Shown: in pieces, positions 32,632 to 43,602 of the stretch
How positions within the stretch are numbered: position 1 is the first letter of the stretch
How the letters are laid out: every line of letters starts with the position of its first letter
Assembly (NCBI RefSeq): GCF_905171765.1
Contig: NC_053389.1
Coordinates: forward strand, 745,985,146 to 746,049,145
Length of the DNA stretch: 64,000 bases
Direction of reading: 5' to 3'
From: Bufo bufo
Taxonomy: Eukaryota > Chordata > Amphibia > Anura > Bufonidae
The notes under the pieces: generated by a model
The model's input: only the letters and a program-made list of their open reading frames with translations
The model's database searches: none
Told to the model about the DNA's origin: nothing
Translations under genes and position numbers: made by a program

Positions 32632-33567
32632 CAGTACAGACCAAAAGTTTGGACACACCTTCTCATTCAAACAGTTTTCTTTATTTTCATGACTTTGAAG
32701 GCATCAAAACTATGAATTAACACATGTGGAATTATATACATAACAAACAAGTGTGAAACAACTGAAAATATGTCATATTCTAGGTTCTTCAAAGTAGCCA
32801 CCTTTTGCTTTGATTACTGTTTGCACACTCTTGGCATTCTCTTGATGAGCTTCAAGAGGTAGTCCCCTGAAATGGTCTTCCAACAGTCTTGAAGGAGTTC
32901 CCAGAGATGCTTAGCACTTGTTGGCCCTTTTGCCTTCACTCTGTGGTCCAGCTCACCCCAAACCATCTCGATTGGGTTCAGGTCCGGTGACTGTGGAGGC
33001 CAGGTCATCTGGCGCAGCACCCCATCACTCTCCTTCATGGTCAAATAGCCCTTACTTTCAAAGTTTTCCCAATTTTTCGGCTGACTGACTGACCTTCATT
33101 TCTTAAAGTAATGATGGCCACTAGTTTTTCTTTACTTAGCTGCTTTTTTCTTGCCATAATACAAATTCTAACAGTCTATTCAGTAGGACTATCAGCTGTG
33201 TATCCACCTGACTTCTCCTCAACGCAACTGATGGTCCCAACCCTATTTATAAGGCAAGAAATCCCACTTATTAAACCTGACAGGGAACACCTGTGAAGTG
33301 AAAACCATTTCAAGGGTCTACCTCTTGAAGCTCATCAAGAGAATGCCAAGAGTGTGCAAAGCAGTAATCAAAGCAAAAGGTGGCTACTTGGAAGAACCTA
33401 GAATATGACATATTTTCAGTTGTTTCACACTTGTTTGTTATGTATATAATTCCACATGTGTTAATTCATAGTTTTGATGCCTTCAGTGTGAATCTACAAT
33501 TTTCAGTCATGAAAATAAAGAAAACTCTTTGAATGAGAAGGTGTGTCCAAACTTTTGGTCTGTACTG
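32632..33567 (-). mobile_element. Internally deleted Tc1/mariner element, 936 bp, long inverted arms
   Basis: CAGTACAGACCAAAAGTTTG and its inverse CAAACTTTTGGTCTGTACTG bound the element, with TA at 32630-32631 and 33568-33569. About 240 bp at each end are inverted copies, and both arms contain the transposase C-terminus (LKLIKRMPRVCK and IKAKGGY). The minus frame 33044-32814 preserves TWPPQSPDLNPIEMVWGELD, the last catalytic region. Most of the catalytic domain is absent, so the element could move only with help. Confidence 0.85.
32790..33044 (-). pseudogene. Tc1-like transposase C-terminal remnant
   Basis: The frame reads GVLRQMTWPPQSPDLNPIEM then VWGELDHRVKAKGPTSAKHL and continues to LKLIKRMPRVCKQ. 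It carries the SPDLNPIE block with the third acidic residue but no upstream DNA-binding or DD region. It is the coding remnant of the deleted element. Confidence 0.8.
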
Positions 33568-33729
33568 TATATCTCAGATGTAAAGAGCCTTTACCAGTAC
33601 AGCGAGGGACGGCACGTCACTAGGACAGGCCATTACTTATTAGTCAATGAGGTCTGACTGCCCCCAACCAGAATGAAGGAGCCATCCAGTGTGCAAGTAA
33701 TTATAATGTAACCGTAGTCATTTAGATAA

Positions 33730-34045
33730 GGCTACATTCACACGACCGTATGTGTTTTGTGGTCCGCAAATTGCGGATCTGCAAAAAAACGGATGATATC
33801 CGTATGCTATCCGGTTTTTTTGCGGATCCATTGTAACAATGCCTATCCTTGTCCTCAAAACGGACAAGAATAGGACATGTTCTATTTTTTTTTGCGGGGC
33901 TACGGAACGGACATACTGATGCGGACAGCACATGGTGTGCTGTCCGCATTTTTTTGCGGACCCATAGAAATAAATGGGTCCGCATCCTATCCGCTAAAAA
34001 AATGGAACGGACACGGAAACAAAATACGTTAATGTGCATGTAGGC
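33730..34045. mobile_element. Harbinger-like MITE, 316 bp
   Basis: The left end GGCTACATTCACACGACCG follows TAA (33727-33729), and the right end GTGCATGTAGGC precedes TAA (34046-34048). Inner pairs include TTTGCGGATCCATTG and AATGGGTCCGCATCC. The right TAA is also the left TAA of the next element. Confidence 0.8.
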
Positions 34046-34048
34046 TAA

Positions 34049-35875
34049 GGCCTCATGCACACGACCGTTGTGTGCATCCGTGGCCGTTGTGCCGTTTTCT
34101 GTTTTTTTCGCGGACCCATTGACTTTCAATGGGTCCGTGGAAAAATCGGAAAATGCACCGTTTTGCAGCCGCATCCGTGATCCGTGTTTCCTGTCCGTCA
34201 AAAAAATATGACCTGTCCTATTTTTTTGACGGACAACGGTTCACGGACCCATTCAAGTCAATGGGTCCGTGAAAGAACATGGATGCACACAAGATTGGCA
34301 TCCGCGTCCGTGATCCGTGGCCGTAGGTTACTTTCATACAGACGGATCCGAAGATCCGTCTGCATAAAAGCTTTTTCAGAGATGAGTTTTCACTTCGTGA
34401 AAACTCAAATCCGACAGTATATTCTAACACAGAGGCGTTCCCATAGTGATGGGGACGCTTCTAGTTAGAATATACTGAGAACTGTGTACATGACTGCCCC
34501 CTGCTGCCTGGCAGCACCCGATCTCTTACAGGGGGCTGTGATCCGCACAATTAACCCCTCAGGTGCTGCACCTGAGGGGTTAATTGTGCATATCATAGCC
34601 CCCTATAAGAGATCAGGGGCTGCCAGGCAGGAGGGGGCAGACCCCCCTCCCTCCCCAGTTTGAATATCATTGGTGGCCAGTGTGCGGCCTCTGTCGGCCC
34701 CCCTCCCCCCTCTATTGTAATTTCATTGGTGGCCAGTGTGCGGCCTCCGTCGGCCCCCCTCCCCCCCTCTATTGTAATTTCATTGGTGGCCAGTGTGCGC
34801 CCCCCCCACCCCACCCCTCTATTGTATTAATATCATTGGTGGCCAGTGTGCGGCCTCCCCTCTCTTCCCCCCCCCGATCATTGGTGGCAGCGGAGATTCC
34901 GATCGGAGTCCCAGTTTAATCGCTCTGGGGCTCCGATCGGTAACCATGGCAACCAGGACGCTACTGCAGGCCTGGTTGCCATGGTTACTTAGCAATATTA
35001 CAATATTAGAAGCATCATACTTACCTGCTGGCTGCTGCGATGTCTGTGTCCGGCCGGGAGCTCCTCCTACTGGTAAGTGACAGGTCTGTGCGGCGCATTG
35101 CTTAATGATCTGTCACTTACCAGTAGGAGGAGCTCCCGGCCGCACACTGGCCACCAATGAAATTACAATAGAGGGGGGCCGACGGAGGCCGCACACTGGC
35201 CACCAATGATATTCAAACTGGGGAGGGAGGGGGGTCTGCCCCCTGCTGCCTGGCAGCCCCTGATCTCTTACAGGGGGCTATGATACGCACAATTAACCCC
35301 TTCAGGTGCGGCACCTGAAGGGTTAATTGTGCTGATCACAGCCCCCTGTAAAAGATCGGGTGCTGCCAGGCAGCAGGGGGCAGTCATGTACACAGTTTGT
35401 AGTATATTCTAACTAGAAGCGTCCCCATCACTATGGGAACGCCTCTGTGTTAGAATATACTGTCGGATCTGAGTTTCACGATGTAACTCAAATCCGATGG
35501 TATATTCTAACATAGAGGCGTTCCCATGGTGATGGGGACGCTTCAAGTTAAAATATACCATCGGATTGGAGAAAACTCCGATCCTATGGTATATTAACTC
35601 CTGACTTTACATTGAAAATCAATGGGGGACGGTCCGTTTGAAATTGCACCATATTTTGTCAACGTCAAACGGATCCGTCCCCATTGACTTGCATTGTAAT
35701 TCAGGACGGATCCGTTTGGCTCCGCACGGCCAGGCGGACACCAAAACGACTTTTTTTTCATGTCCGTGGATCCTCCAAAAATCAAGGAAGACCCACGGAC
35801 GAAAAAACGGTCACGGATCACGTAAAAACGGAACCCGTTTTTGCGGACCGCAAAAACGGTCGTGTGCATGAGGCC
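34049..35875. mobile_element. Large foldback element 1, 1,827-bp palindrome
   Basis: Ends GGCCTCATGCACACGACCG and CGGTCGTGTGCATGAGGCC with TAA on both sides (34046-34048, 35876-35878). The whole element is an imperfect palindrome centred near 35075-35090 (GGAGCTCCTCCTACTGGTAA facing TTACCAGTAGGAGGAGCTCC). Within each arm: GCCCCCTGCTGCCTGGCAGC, an AATTAACCCC hairpin, and ~56-bp minisatellite units (CATTGGTGGCCAGTGTGCG). The outer part is a Harbinger-type MITE; the core is probably a second element or an amplified insert. Non-coding. Confidence 0.8.
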
Positions 35876-35879
35876 TAAG

Positions 35880-36990
35880 GATGTGCTACAACTCCCTGCA
35901 CAATGAGTGCCAGGAGGTGCCTGGATGTATGACAAAAGCTAAGGCGAGCTACACACTAGCGCTTACCGCAACAGCCTGCCAGATCCGGACACTGCCGGAA
36001 TGCTGACCAGCCCTGTTAATTATAATGGGGTCCGGCAGTGATCCAGCCGCAATCCAACAACTATGCCAAGAAAAACGGCAAATAAATACAGCGTTTCTTG
36101 TCCGCCCGATCCCCTGCATTCTATGCCTAAGGGAATTCTCCAGATCAGCCCTATTCTATAGCATTCTATGATGGGAAGAGCCCTTTTAGTGAGACCTCAA
36201 GCTTTAGTATTGGAATATACAGTAGGCTTGAATAATATGCTACCTACTGTAGATTGAGCATATGGTCTTACACCCAGTGCTCGCTGGGAAATGCAATATG
36301 CTGCACGTCCAATGAACCTACCCTGAGATTTTCATGTTTTTATCTCAGTTCATTATAGGTTTTCTTCTATATGAAGATATAAAACAGACATGGCGTTTTC
36401 CTGATAACTCCAGATGACAGCAGTGGGATTTGCCAGGTGAAAACAGCCAGATCTACTCTATTCCTAATACAGACTAAGGCCCTATGGTCTTTATTCCATA
36501 TGAACAGAAAACAAGTTTGGCAGATAATCTCTTGTTAAATCTTAGGGCTGTCACTTGTTGTTAAAAGGAGTAAACAGGAAAATCCGATTTTCTCTTTGTG
36601 TCTTGTACCAAGTTTATGAAGCGCAGACCTCATGGCAAATGTTATTTTGGGGTCTAAATACCAGTTCATTGACATTCATTTATCAAAAGGGAAAAATATA
36701 CAGCAAAATAATGAGATTGTCAAAGCAGGCCCGTTGAGCATATCAGTGGAAGCATATGCCATGAATCTGAAGGCAAATATTTCATTACATAATTATATTC
36801 AGAATCTCAGAAGCAGAGAATGCAGCCGTGGCGCCATCGCTGAAAAATTTAAAAAATGTAGGCCTTGTTTACTATGCCAGTAAATGGGTATTACCATCTA
36901 GACATTTATGGTATATACAAAGGGAAATCAAACCTTAATCAGGTTCCTCTGATTATCATGTGAAATCCAAATTAGTAGAAAGTTACCAAG
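35880..36990. other. Mostly unrecognised, possibly single-copy
   Basis: 35935-36100 looks like an eroded MITE (GCGAGCTACACACTAGCGCT, GGTCCGGCAGTGATCC). 36130-36990 shows no repeat ends I know, with short frames only and AT-rich blocks at 36500-36780. Confidence 0.4.
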
Positions 36991-37052
36991 CTCAGAGAAT
37001 AACTTGAGACACAACGAACAAGATGTGCTTTAACTGCAGACTGTCAGCTTTA

Positions 37053-39161
37053 GGCCTCATGCACACGACCGTTGTGTGCACCCGTGGCCGTTGTGCCGTT
37101 TTCCGTTTTTTTTCGCGGACCCATTGACTTTCAATGGGTCCGTGGAAAAATCGGAAAATGCACCGTTTTGCAGCCGCATCCGTGATCCGTGTTTCCTGGC
37201 CGTGAAAAAAATATGACCTGTCCTATTTTTTTCACGGCCAACGGTTCACGGACCCATTCAAGTCAATGGGTCCGTGAAAGAACACGGATGCACACAAGAT
37301 TGGCATCCGTGTCCGTGATCCGTGGCCGTAGGTTAGTTTTTATACAGACGGATCCGAAGATCCGTCTGCATAAAGCTTTTTCAAAGCTGAGTTTTCACTT
37401 CGTGAAAACTCAGAACCGACAGTATATTCTAACACAGAAGCGTTCCCATGGTGATGGGGACGCTTCTAGTTAGAATACACTACAAACTGTGTACAAGACT
37501 GCCCCCTGCTGCCTGGCAGCACCCGATCTCTTACAGGGGGCCGTGATCAGCACAATTAACCCCTTCAGGTGCGGCACCTGAAAGGGTTAATTGTACTATC
37601 ATATCCCCCTGTAAGAGATCAGGGCTGCCAGGCAGCAGGGGGCAGACCCCCCCCCTCCCCAGTTTGAATATCATTGGTGGCCAGTGCGGCACCCCCCCCC
37701 TCCCTCTATTGTAATAATTCGTTGGTGGCACAGTGTGCGCCCCCCCCCCTTCCTCCCTCTATTGTAATAAATCGTTGGTGGCACAGTGTGCGCCCCCCAT
37801 TGCCCCCCCCCCCCCCCCCCTCTATAGCATTAACAACGTTGGTGGCCAGTGTGCAGCCTCCCATCTCCCCCCCCCCCTCCCCCCCATCATCATTGGTGGC
37901 AGCGGAGTTCTGATCGGAGTCCCAGTTTAATCGCTGGGGCTCCGATCGGTAACCATGGCAACCAGGACGCTACTACAGTCCTCGTTGCCATGGTTACTTA
38001 GCAATAGTACAATAGTAGAAGATTAATACTTACCTGCTGCTGCGATGTTCGTGTCCGGCCGGGAGCTCCACCTACTGGTAAGTGACAGTGACAGGTCTGT
38101 GCGGCGCATTGCTAAATGAACCGTCACTTACCAGTAGGAGGAGCTCCCGGCCGGACACGAACATCACAGCTCCCAGGTAAGTATGAATCTTGTACTATTG
38201 CTAGTAACCCGCTGCCACCAATGATCGGGGGGGGGGGGGGGCGCAAGATGGGGGGCCGCACACTGGCCACCAATGTTGTTAATGCTATAGAGGGAGGGGG
38301 GCCAATGATTGCCACCAACGATTTATTACAATAGAGGGAGGAAGGGGGCGGGGGGGGGGGGGCCACACTGTGCCACCAACGAATTATTACAATAGAGGGA
38401 GGAAGGGGGGGGGGCGCACACTGTGCCACCAACGATTTATTACAATGGAGGAAGGGGGGGGGGGCCGCACTGGCCACCAATGATATTCAAACTGGGGAGG
38501 GGGGGGGGGGGGGGTCTGCCCCCTGCTGCCTGGCAGCCCTGATCTCTTACAGGGGGATATGATAGTACAATTAACCCCTTCAGGTGCGGCACCTGAGGGG
38601 TTAATTGTGCTGATCACGGCCCCCTGTAAGAGATCGGATGCTGCTAGGCAGCAGGGGGCAGTCATGTACACAGTTTGTAGTATATTCTAACTAGAAGCGT
38701 CCCCATCACCATGGGAACGCCTCTGTGTTAGAATATACTGTCGGAAATGAGGTTTCACGATCTAACTCATATCCGACAGTATATTCTAACATAGAGGCGT
38801 TCCCATGGTGATGGGGACGCTTCAAGTTAAAATATACCATCGGATTGGAGAAAACTCCGATCTGATGGTATAAAAGGGACTCCGGACTTTACATTGAAAG
38901 TCAATGGGGACGGATCCGTTTGAAATGGCACCATATTGTGTCAACGTCAAACGGATCCGTCCCCATTGACTTGCATTGTAATTCAGGACGGATCCGTTTG
39001 GCTCCGCACGGCCAGGCGGACACCAAAATGACTTTTTTTTCATGACCGTGGATCCGCCAAAAATCAAGGAAGACCCACGGACGAAAAAACGGTCACGGAT
39101 CACGGACCTACGGACCCTGTTTTTGCGGACCGTGAAAAAAAACGTTCGTGTGCATGAGGCC
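37053..39161. mobile_element. Large foldback element 2, 2,109-bp palindrome
   Basis: Ends GGCCTCATGCACACGACCG and CGTTCGTGTGCATGAGGCC with TTA on both sides (37050-37052, 39162-39164). Centre near 38095-38100 (GGGAGCTCCACCTACTGGTA facing TACCAGTAGGAGGAGCTCCC). It has the same internal order as foldback 1, with C-runs in the left arm and G-runs in the right (for example 37804-37820 and 38228-38241). The insertion site is the TTA of AGCTTTAATTTGAG in the Tc1 left arm, and the right Tc1 arm shows the empty site. Confidence 0.9.
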
Positions 39162-39386
39162 TTAATTTGAGGGTATTTACATCCAAATCAGGTGAACAGT
39201 GTTGGAATTACAACAGTTTGCATATGTGCCTCCCAAAAGTAATGGGACAATTGGCTTCTCAGCTGTTCCATGGCCAGGTGTGTGTTATTCCCTCATTATC
39301 CCAATTACAATGAGCAGATAAAAGGTCCAGACTTCATTTCAAGTGTGCTATTTGCATTTGGAATCTGTTGCTGTCAACTCTCAAGA

Positions 39387-40415
39387 TGAGATCCAAAGAG
39401 CTGTCACTATCAGTGAAGCAAGCCATCATTAGGCTGAAAAAACAAAGCAAACCCATCAGAGAGATAGCAAACACATTAGGTGTGGCCAAAACAACTGTTT
39501 GGAACATTCTTAAAAAGAAGGAACGCAACGGTGAGCTCAGCAACACCAAAAAGATCCGGTCGACCACGGAAAACAACTGTGGTGGATGACCAACGAATTA
39601 TTGACCTGGTGAATAAAACACCCTTCACAACAGTTGGCCAGATCAAGAACACTCCAGGAGGTAGGTGTATGTGTGTCAACAATCAAGAGAAGACTTCACC
39701 AGAGTGAATACAGAGGGTTCACCACAAGATGTAAACCATTAGTGAGCCTCAAAAACAGGAAGGCCAGATTAGAGTTTGCCAAACGACATCTAAAAAAGCC
39801 TTCACAGTTCTGGAACAACATCCTATGGACAGATGAGACCAAGATCAACTTGTACCAGAGTGATGGGAATAGAAGAGTATGGAGAAGGAAAGGAACTTCT
39901 CATGATCCTAAGCATACCACCTCATCAGTGAAGCATGGTGGTGGTAGTGTCATGGCGTGGGCATGTATGGCTGCCAATGGAACTGGTTCTCTTGTGTTTA
40001 TTGATGATGTGACTGCTGACAAAAGCACCAGGATGAATTCTGAAGTGTTTTGGGCAATATTATCTGCTCATATTCAGCCAAATGCTTCAGAACTCATTGG
40101 ACGGTCTTCACAGTGCAGATGGACAATGACCCAAAGCATACTGCAAAAGCAACCAAAGAGTTTTTTAAGGGAAAGAAGTGGAATGTTATGCAATGGCCAA
40201 GTCAATCACCTGACCTGAATCCGATTGAGCATGCATTTCACTTGCTGAAGACAAAACTGAAGGGAAATTGCCCCAAGAACAAGCAGGAACTGAAGACAGT
40301 TGCAGTAGAGGCCTGGCAGAGCATCACCAGGGATGAAACCCAGCGTCTGGTGATGTCTATGCGTTCCAGACTTCAGGCTGTAATTGACTGCAAAGGATTT
40401 GCGACCAAGTATTAA
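39387..40415 (+). pseudogene. Tc1-like transposase pseudogene (DD34E)
   Basis: Encodes a ~340-residue Tc1 transposase broken by at least two or three frameshifts. Start MRSKELSLSVKQAIIRLKKQ (39387), helix-turn-helix REIANTLGVAKTTVWNILKK. The next frame (about 39510-39640) has the GRPRK AT-hook-like motif and VDDQRIIDLV. The third frame (39634-40100) has NILWTDETKINL (first D) and GGGSVMAWACMA. The last (about 40110-40415) has VQMDNDPKHTA (second D) and SPDLNPIEHAFHLLK (E). There are 34 residues between the second D and the E. All catalytic residues survive, but not in one frame, so it is inactive. Confidence 0.9.
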
Positions 40416-40714
40416 AAAGTGAAAGTTTGATTTATGATTATTATTCTGTCCCATTACTTTTGGTCCCTTAACAAGTGGGAGGCACATATGCAAACTGTTG
40501 AAATTCCTACACCATTCACCTGATTTGGATGTAAATACTCTCAAATTAAAGCTGACAGTCTGCAGTTAAAGCACATCTTGTTCGTTTCATTTCAAATCCA
40601 TTGTGGGGGTGTATAGAGCCAAAAATGTTAGAATTGTGTCCATGTCCCAATATTTATGGAGCTGACTGTATAACATAATGCACTTTTAACATTATTGCAC
40701 AAAAAGGCATAAAT

Positions 40715-40862
40715 CTCTACTAGGTATAGGTCCCACTTCGGGAACCTCTTCCCATCTCAAGAATGGGGCCCTATTGTACTCTGCAGTGAGTGGAGAGGGG
40801 ACCTTGCATATGTAGTCACCTCTCCATTCACTGCAGCATGCAATGGAGTCCTGTTCATGAGA
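40715..40862. repeat. Dispersed palindromic repeat (also at 9715-9910)
   Basis: TCTCAAGAATGGGGCCCTAT and CTCTCCATTCACTGCAGC recur from the 9715-9910 copy, with an inverted AGTGAGTGGAGAGG partner. Confidence 0.6.
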
Positions 40863-40883
40863 GAAGACCAGGTCCAAGAAGCG

Positions 40884-41158
40884 CAGGGGTGGACTGGGAA
40901 CTTAAAGAGGCTCTGGAAAAAAAATAAAAGTGGCCTCATTTTGTAGTCGGGTCCAAATTGACAGAAGTCAGAGCCAACACATGTAGGCGGGGCCACAAAT
41001 AACTTATTGCGGCACGTTATACCACCCCAACAGAGCCAAATACATCAATGCATCACAAAATACTGCCCCAAAAACTGACACTGACTGGGTATGAAGAGGG
41101 CTCGGGCATCTTCCCACCGGGAAGTTTCCCTATAGGATCCATGGCCAGTCTGCCCCTG
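40884..41158. mobile_element. hAT-type MITE, 275 bp
   Basis: CAGGGGTGGACTGGGAAC and ATGGCCAGTCTGCCCCTG are inverted terminal repeats. Flanks AAGAAGCG and AAGAGCCG match in six of eight positions, consistent with an old 8-bp TSD. Confidence 0.7.
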
Positions 41159-41159
41159 A

Positions 41160-41531
41160 AGAGCCGGACCCGATACCTATCAGACATTTATGCCATAAAG
41201 GTCTAGATGGAAATACTCATTTAAATCCTTTAGGACCAAACCTGCACTTTTGCTTTTTTATCTCCCCACCTTCTAAGAGCCATGAATTTTTCCCTTCCGT
41301 ATGAGGGCTTGTTTTTGCAGAACAACTTATATTTTCCACATTGTATATTTGAAAATTAGAAAACAATTACCGAATTTGTAGGGTGAAATTAGAAAGAAAA
41401 ACACAATTCCACCTTTTTTTTTTTTTTTTGGAAGGGTGATGTGGCTTCTACTGCATACAATGTGTACTAAAAATGACACGACTTTCTTATTCTGCAGGTG
41501 AGTTCTATTACGGCAATACTAAATTTGTATA
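41160..41531. other. No gene; AT-rich spacer
   Basis: Contains TTAGGACCAAACCTGCACTT, which resembles an eroded TTAA-element start, and a T-run at 41414-41430. Nothing coding. Confidence 0.4.
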
Positions 41532-41533
41532 TA

Positions 41534-43099
41534 CAGGGAGTGCAGAATTATTAGGCAAGTTGTATTTTTGAGGATTAATTTTATTATTGAACAACAACCA
41601 TGTTCTCAATGAACCCAAAAAACTCATTAATATCAAAGCTGAATATTTTTGGAAGTAGTTTTTAGTTTGTTTTTAGTTTTAGCTATTTTAGGGGGATATC
41701 TGTGTGTGCAGGTGACTATTACTGTGCATAATTATCAGGCAACTTAACAAAAAACAAATATATACCCATTTCAATTATTTATTTTTACCAGTGAAACCAA
41801 TATAACATCTCAACATTCACAAATATACATTTCTGACATTCAAAAACAAAACAAAAACAAATCAGTTACCAATATAGCCACCTTTCTTTGCAAGGACACT
41901 CAAAAGCCTGCCATCCATGGATTCTGTCAGTGTTTTGATCTGTTCACCATCAACATTGCGTGCAGCAGCAACCACAGCCTCCCAGACACTGTTCAGAGAG
42001 GTGTACTGTTTTCCCTCCTTGTAAATCTCACATTTGATGATGGACCACAGGTTCTCAATGGGGTTCAGATCAGGTGAACAATGAGGCCATGTCATTAGAT
42101 TTTCTTCTTTTATACCCTTTCTTGCCAGCCACGCTGTGGAGTACTTGGACGCGTGTGATGGAGCATTGTCCTGCATGAAAATCAGGTTTTTCTTGAAGGA
42201 TGCAGACTTCTTCCTGTACCACTGCTTGAAGAAGGTGTCTTCCAGAAACTAACTGGCAGTAGGACTGGGAGTTGAGCTTGACTCCATCCTCAACCCGAAA
42301 AGGCCCCACAAGCTCATCTTTGATGATACCAGCCCAAACCAGTACTCCACCTCCACCTTGCTGGCGTCTGAGTCGGACTGGAGCTCTCTGCCCTTTACCA
42401 ATCCAGCCACGGGCCCATCCATCTGGCCCATCAAGACTCACTCTCATTTCATCAGTCCATAAAACCTTAGAAATAGAACCTTGAGATATTTCTTGGCCCA
42501 GTCTTGACGTTTCAGCTTGTGTGTCTTGTTCAGTGGTGGTCGTCTTTCAGCCTTTCTTACCTTGGCCATGTCTCTGAGTATTGCACACCTTGTGCTTTTG
42601 GGCACTCCAGTGATGTTGCAGCTCTGAAATATGGCCAAACTGGTGGCAAGTGGCATCTTGGCAGCTGCACGCTTGACTTTTCTCAGTTCATTGGCAGTTA
42701 TTTTGCGCCTTGGTTTTTCCACACGCTTCTTGCGACCCTGTTGACTATTTTGAATAAAACGCTTGATTGTTCGATGATCACGCTTCAGAAGCTTTGCAAT
42801 TTTAAGAGTGCTGCATCCCTCTGCAAGATATCTCACTATTTTTGACTTTTCTGAGCCTGTCAAGTCCTTCTTTTGACCCATTTTGCCAAAGGAAAGGAAG
42901 TTGCCTAATAATTATGCACACCTAATATAGGGTGTTGATGTCGTTAGACCACACCCCTTCTCATTACAGAGATGCACATCACCTAATATGCTTAATTGGT
43001 AGTAGGCTTTCGAGCCTATACAGCTTGGAGTAAGACAACATGCATAAAGAGGATGATGTGGTCAAAATACTCATTTGCCTAATAATTCTGCACGCAGTG
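41534..43099 (-). mobile_element. Tc1/mariner element, DD37E type, 1,566 bp
   Basis: CAGGGAGTGCAGAATTATTA on the left pairs with TAATAATTCTGCACGCAGTG on the right; TA at 41532-41533 and 43100-43101. An inner repeat copy (CATAATTATCAGGCAACTT near 41730; AAGTTGCCTAATAATTATGC near 42900) lies next to the coding region at each end. The whole element is present; only its gene is broken. Confidence 0.95.
41862..42881 (-). pseudogene. DD37E Tc1/mariner transposase pseudogene
   Basis: Start MGQKKDLTGSEKSKIVRYLA (42881), helix-turn-helix STLKIAKLLKRDHRTIKRFI, basic linker. A frameshift near 42470 puts the first catalytic D region (FYGLMK instead of LWTDEM) out of frame. The middle frame is MRVSLDGPDGWARGWIGKGQ. 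A small insertion near 42245 shifts frame again. The last frame starts at MQDNAPSHASKYSTAWLARK (42176) and includes CSPDLNPIENLWSIIK and ends GGYIGN. There are 37 residues between the second D and the E, hence DD37E. Two frame changes inactivate it, but divergence is low. Confidence 0.92.
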
Positions 43100-43104
43100 T
43101 AGGT

Positions 43105-43470
43105 TTTATGATTTATTAATAAAATAAAATAAATTATATATATTTGTATAACTGTAGTTTTTATTGGTAATGTTTTGGATTACATATGACTTTTTTGGTC
43201 ATTTTTTTTTCTTTTTTTCTTTTTTGGGGGGAGGGGGGAATAAAAGAAAAATCAGTCATTTTGATCCTAAAATCACCCTTACTTCTATAATAAGGTCATT
43301 GTTTTCTTTGGCATTCCCCATGGACATACTTGCCAACAGTCTAGCAAAATGGATTATATAGGGAATGAGATTTATGCTATTTTGCATTAAAAAAGAAGAA
43401 CTATGTTGCACTTTGAAAGGATTCCCAAGTGAAACAGGGAACAATTAAATGTGCCTTGATTTGAAATCTT
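43105..43470. other. No gene; AT-rich spacer
   Basis: T- and G-rich sequence (for example GGGGGGAGGGGGGAA near 43226), no repeat ends recognised. Confidence 0.4.
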
Positions 43471-43472
43471 GG

Positions 43473-43602
<130 letters not shown>

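Larger units (their letters stand above)
36995..40672 (+). mobile_element. Tc1-like element, DD34E type, left inverted repeat split by a foldback
   Basis: The right terminus is ...GGAGCTGACTGTA near 40672. The left arm begins at about 37010 within ACGAACAAGATGTGCTTTAA; the outer ~100 bp are lost. The arm reads CTGCAGACTGTCAGCTTTA, is interrupted by foldback 2, and resumes TTAATTTGAGGGTATTTACA at 39162. The right arm carries the uninterrupted complement. A transposase pseudogene lies at 39387-40415. Inner arms share CAAACTGTTG and GCATATGTGCCTCCC. Confidence 0.85.

Noticed and set aside
35594..39103. Long frames such as 35594-35935 and 38822-39103
   Set aside because: They lie in foldback arms and are mirrored on the other strand or in the paralogous element. 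No known domain.
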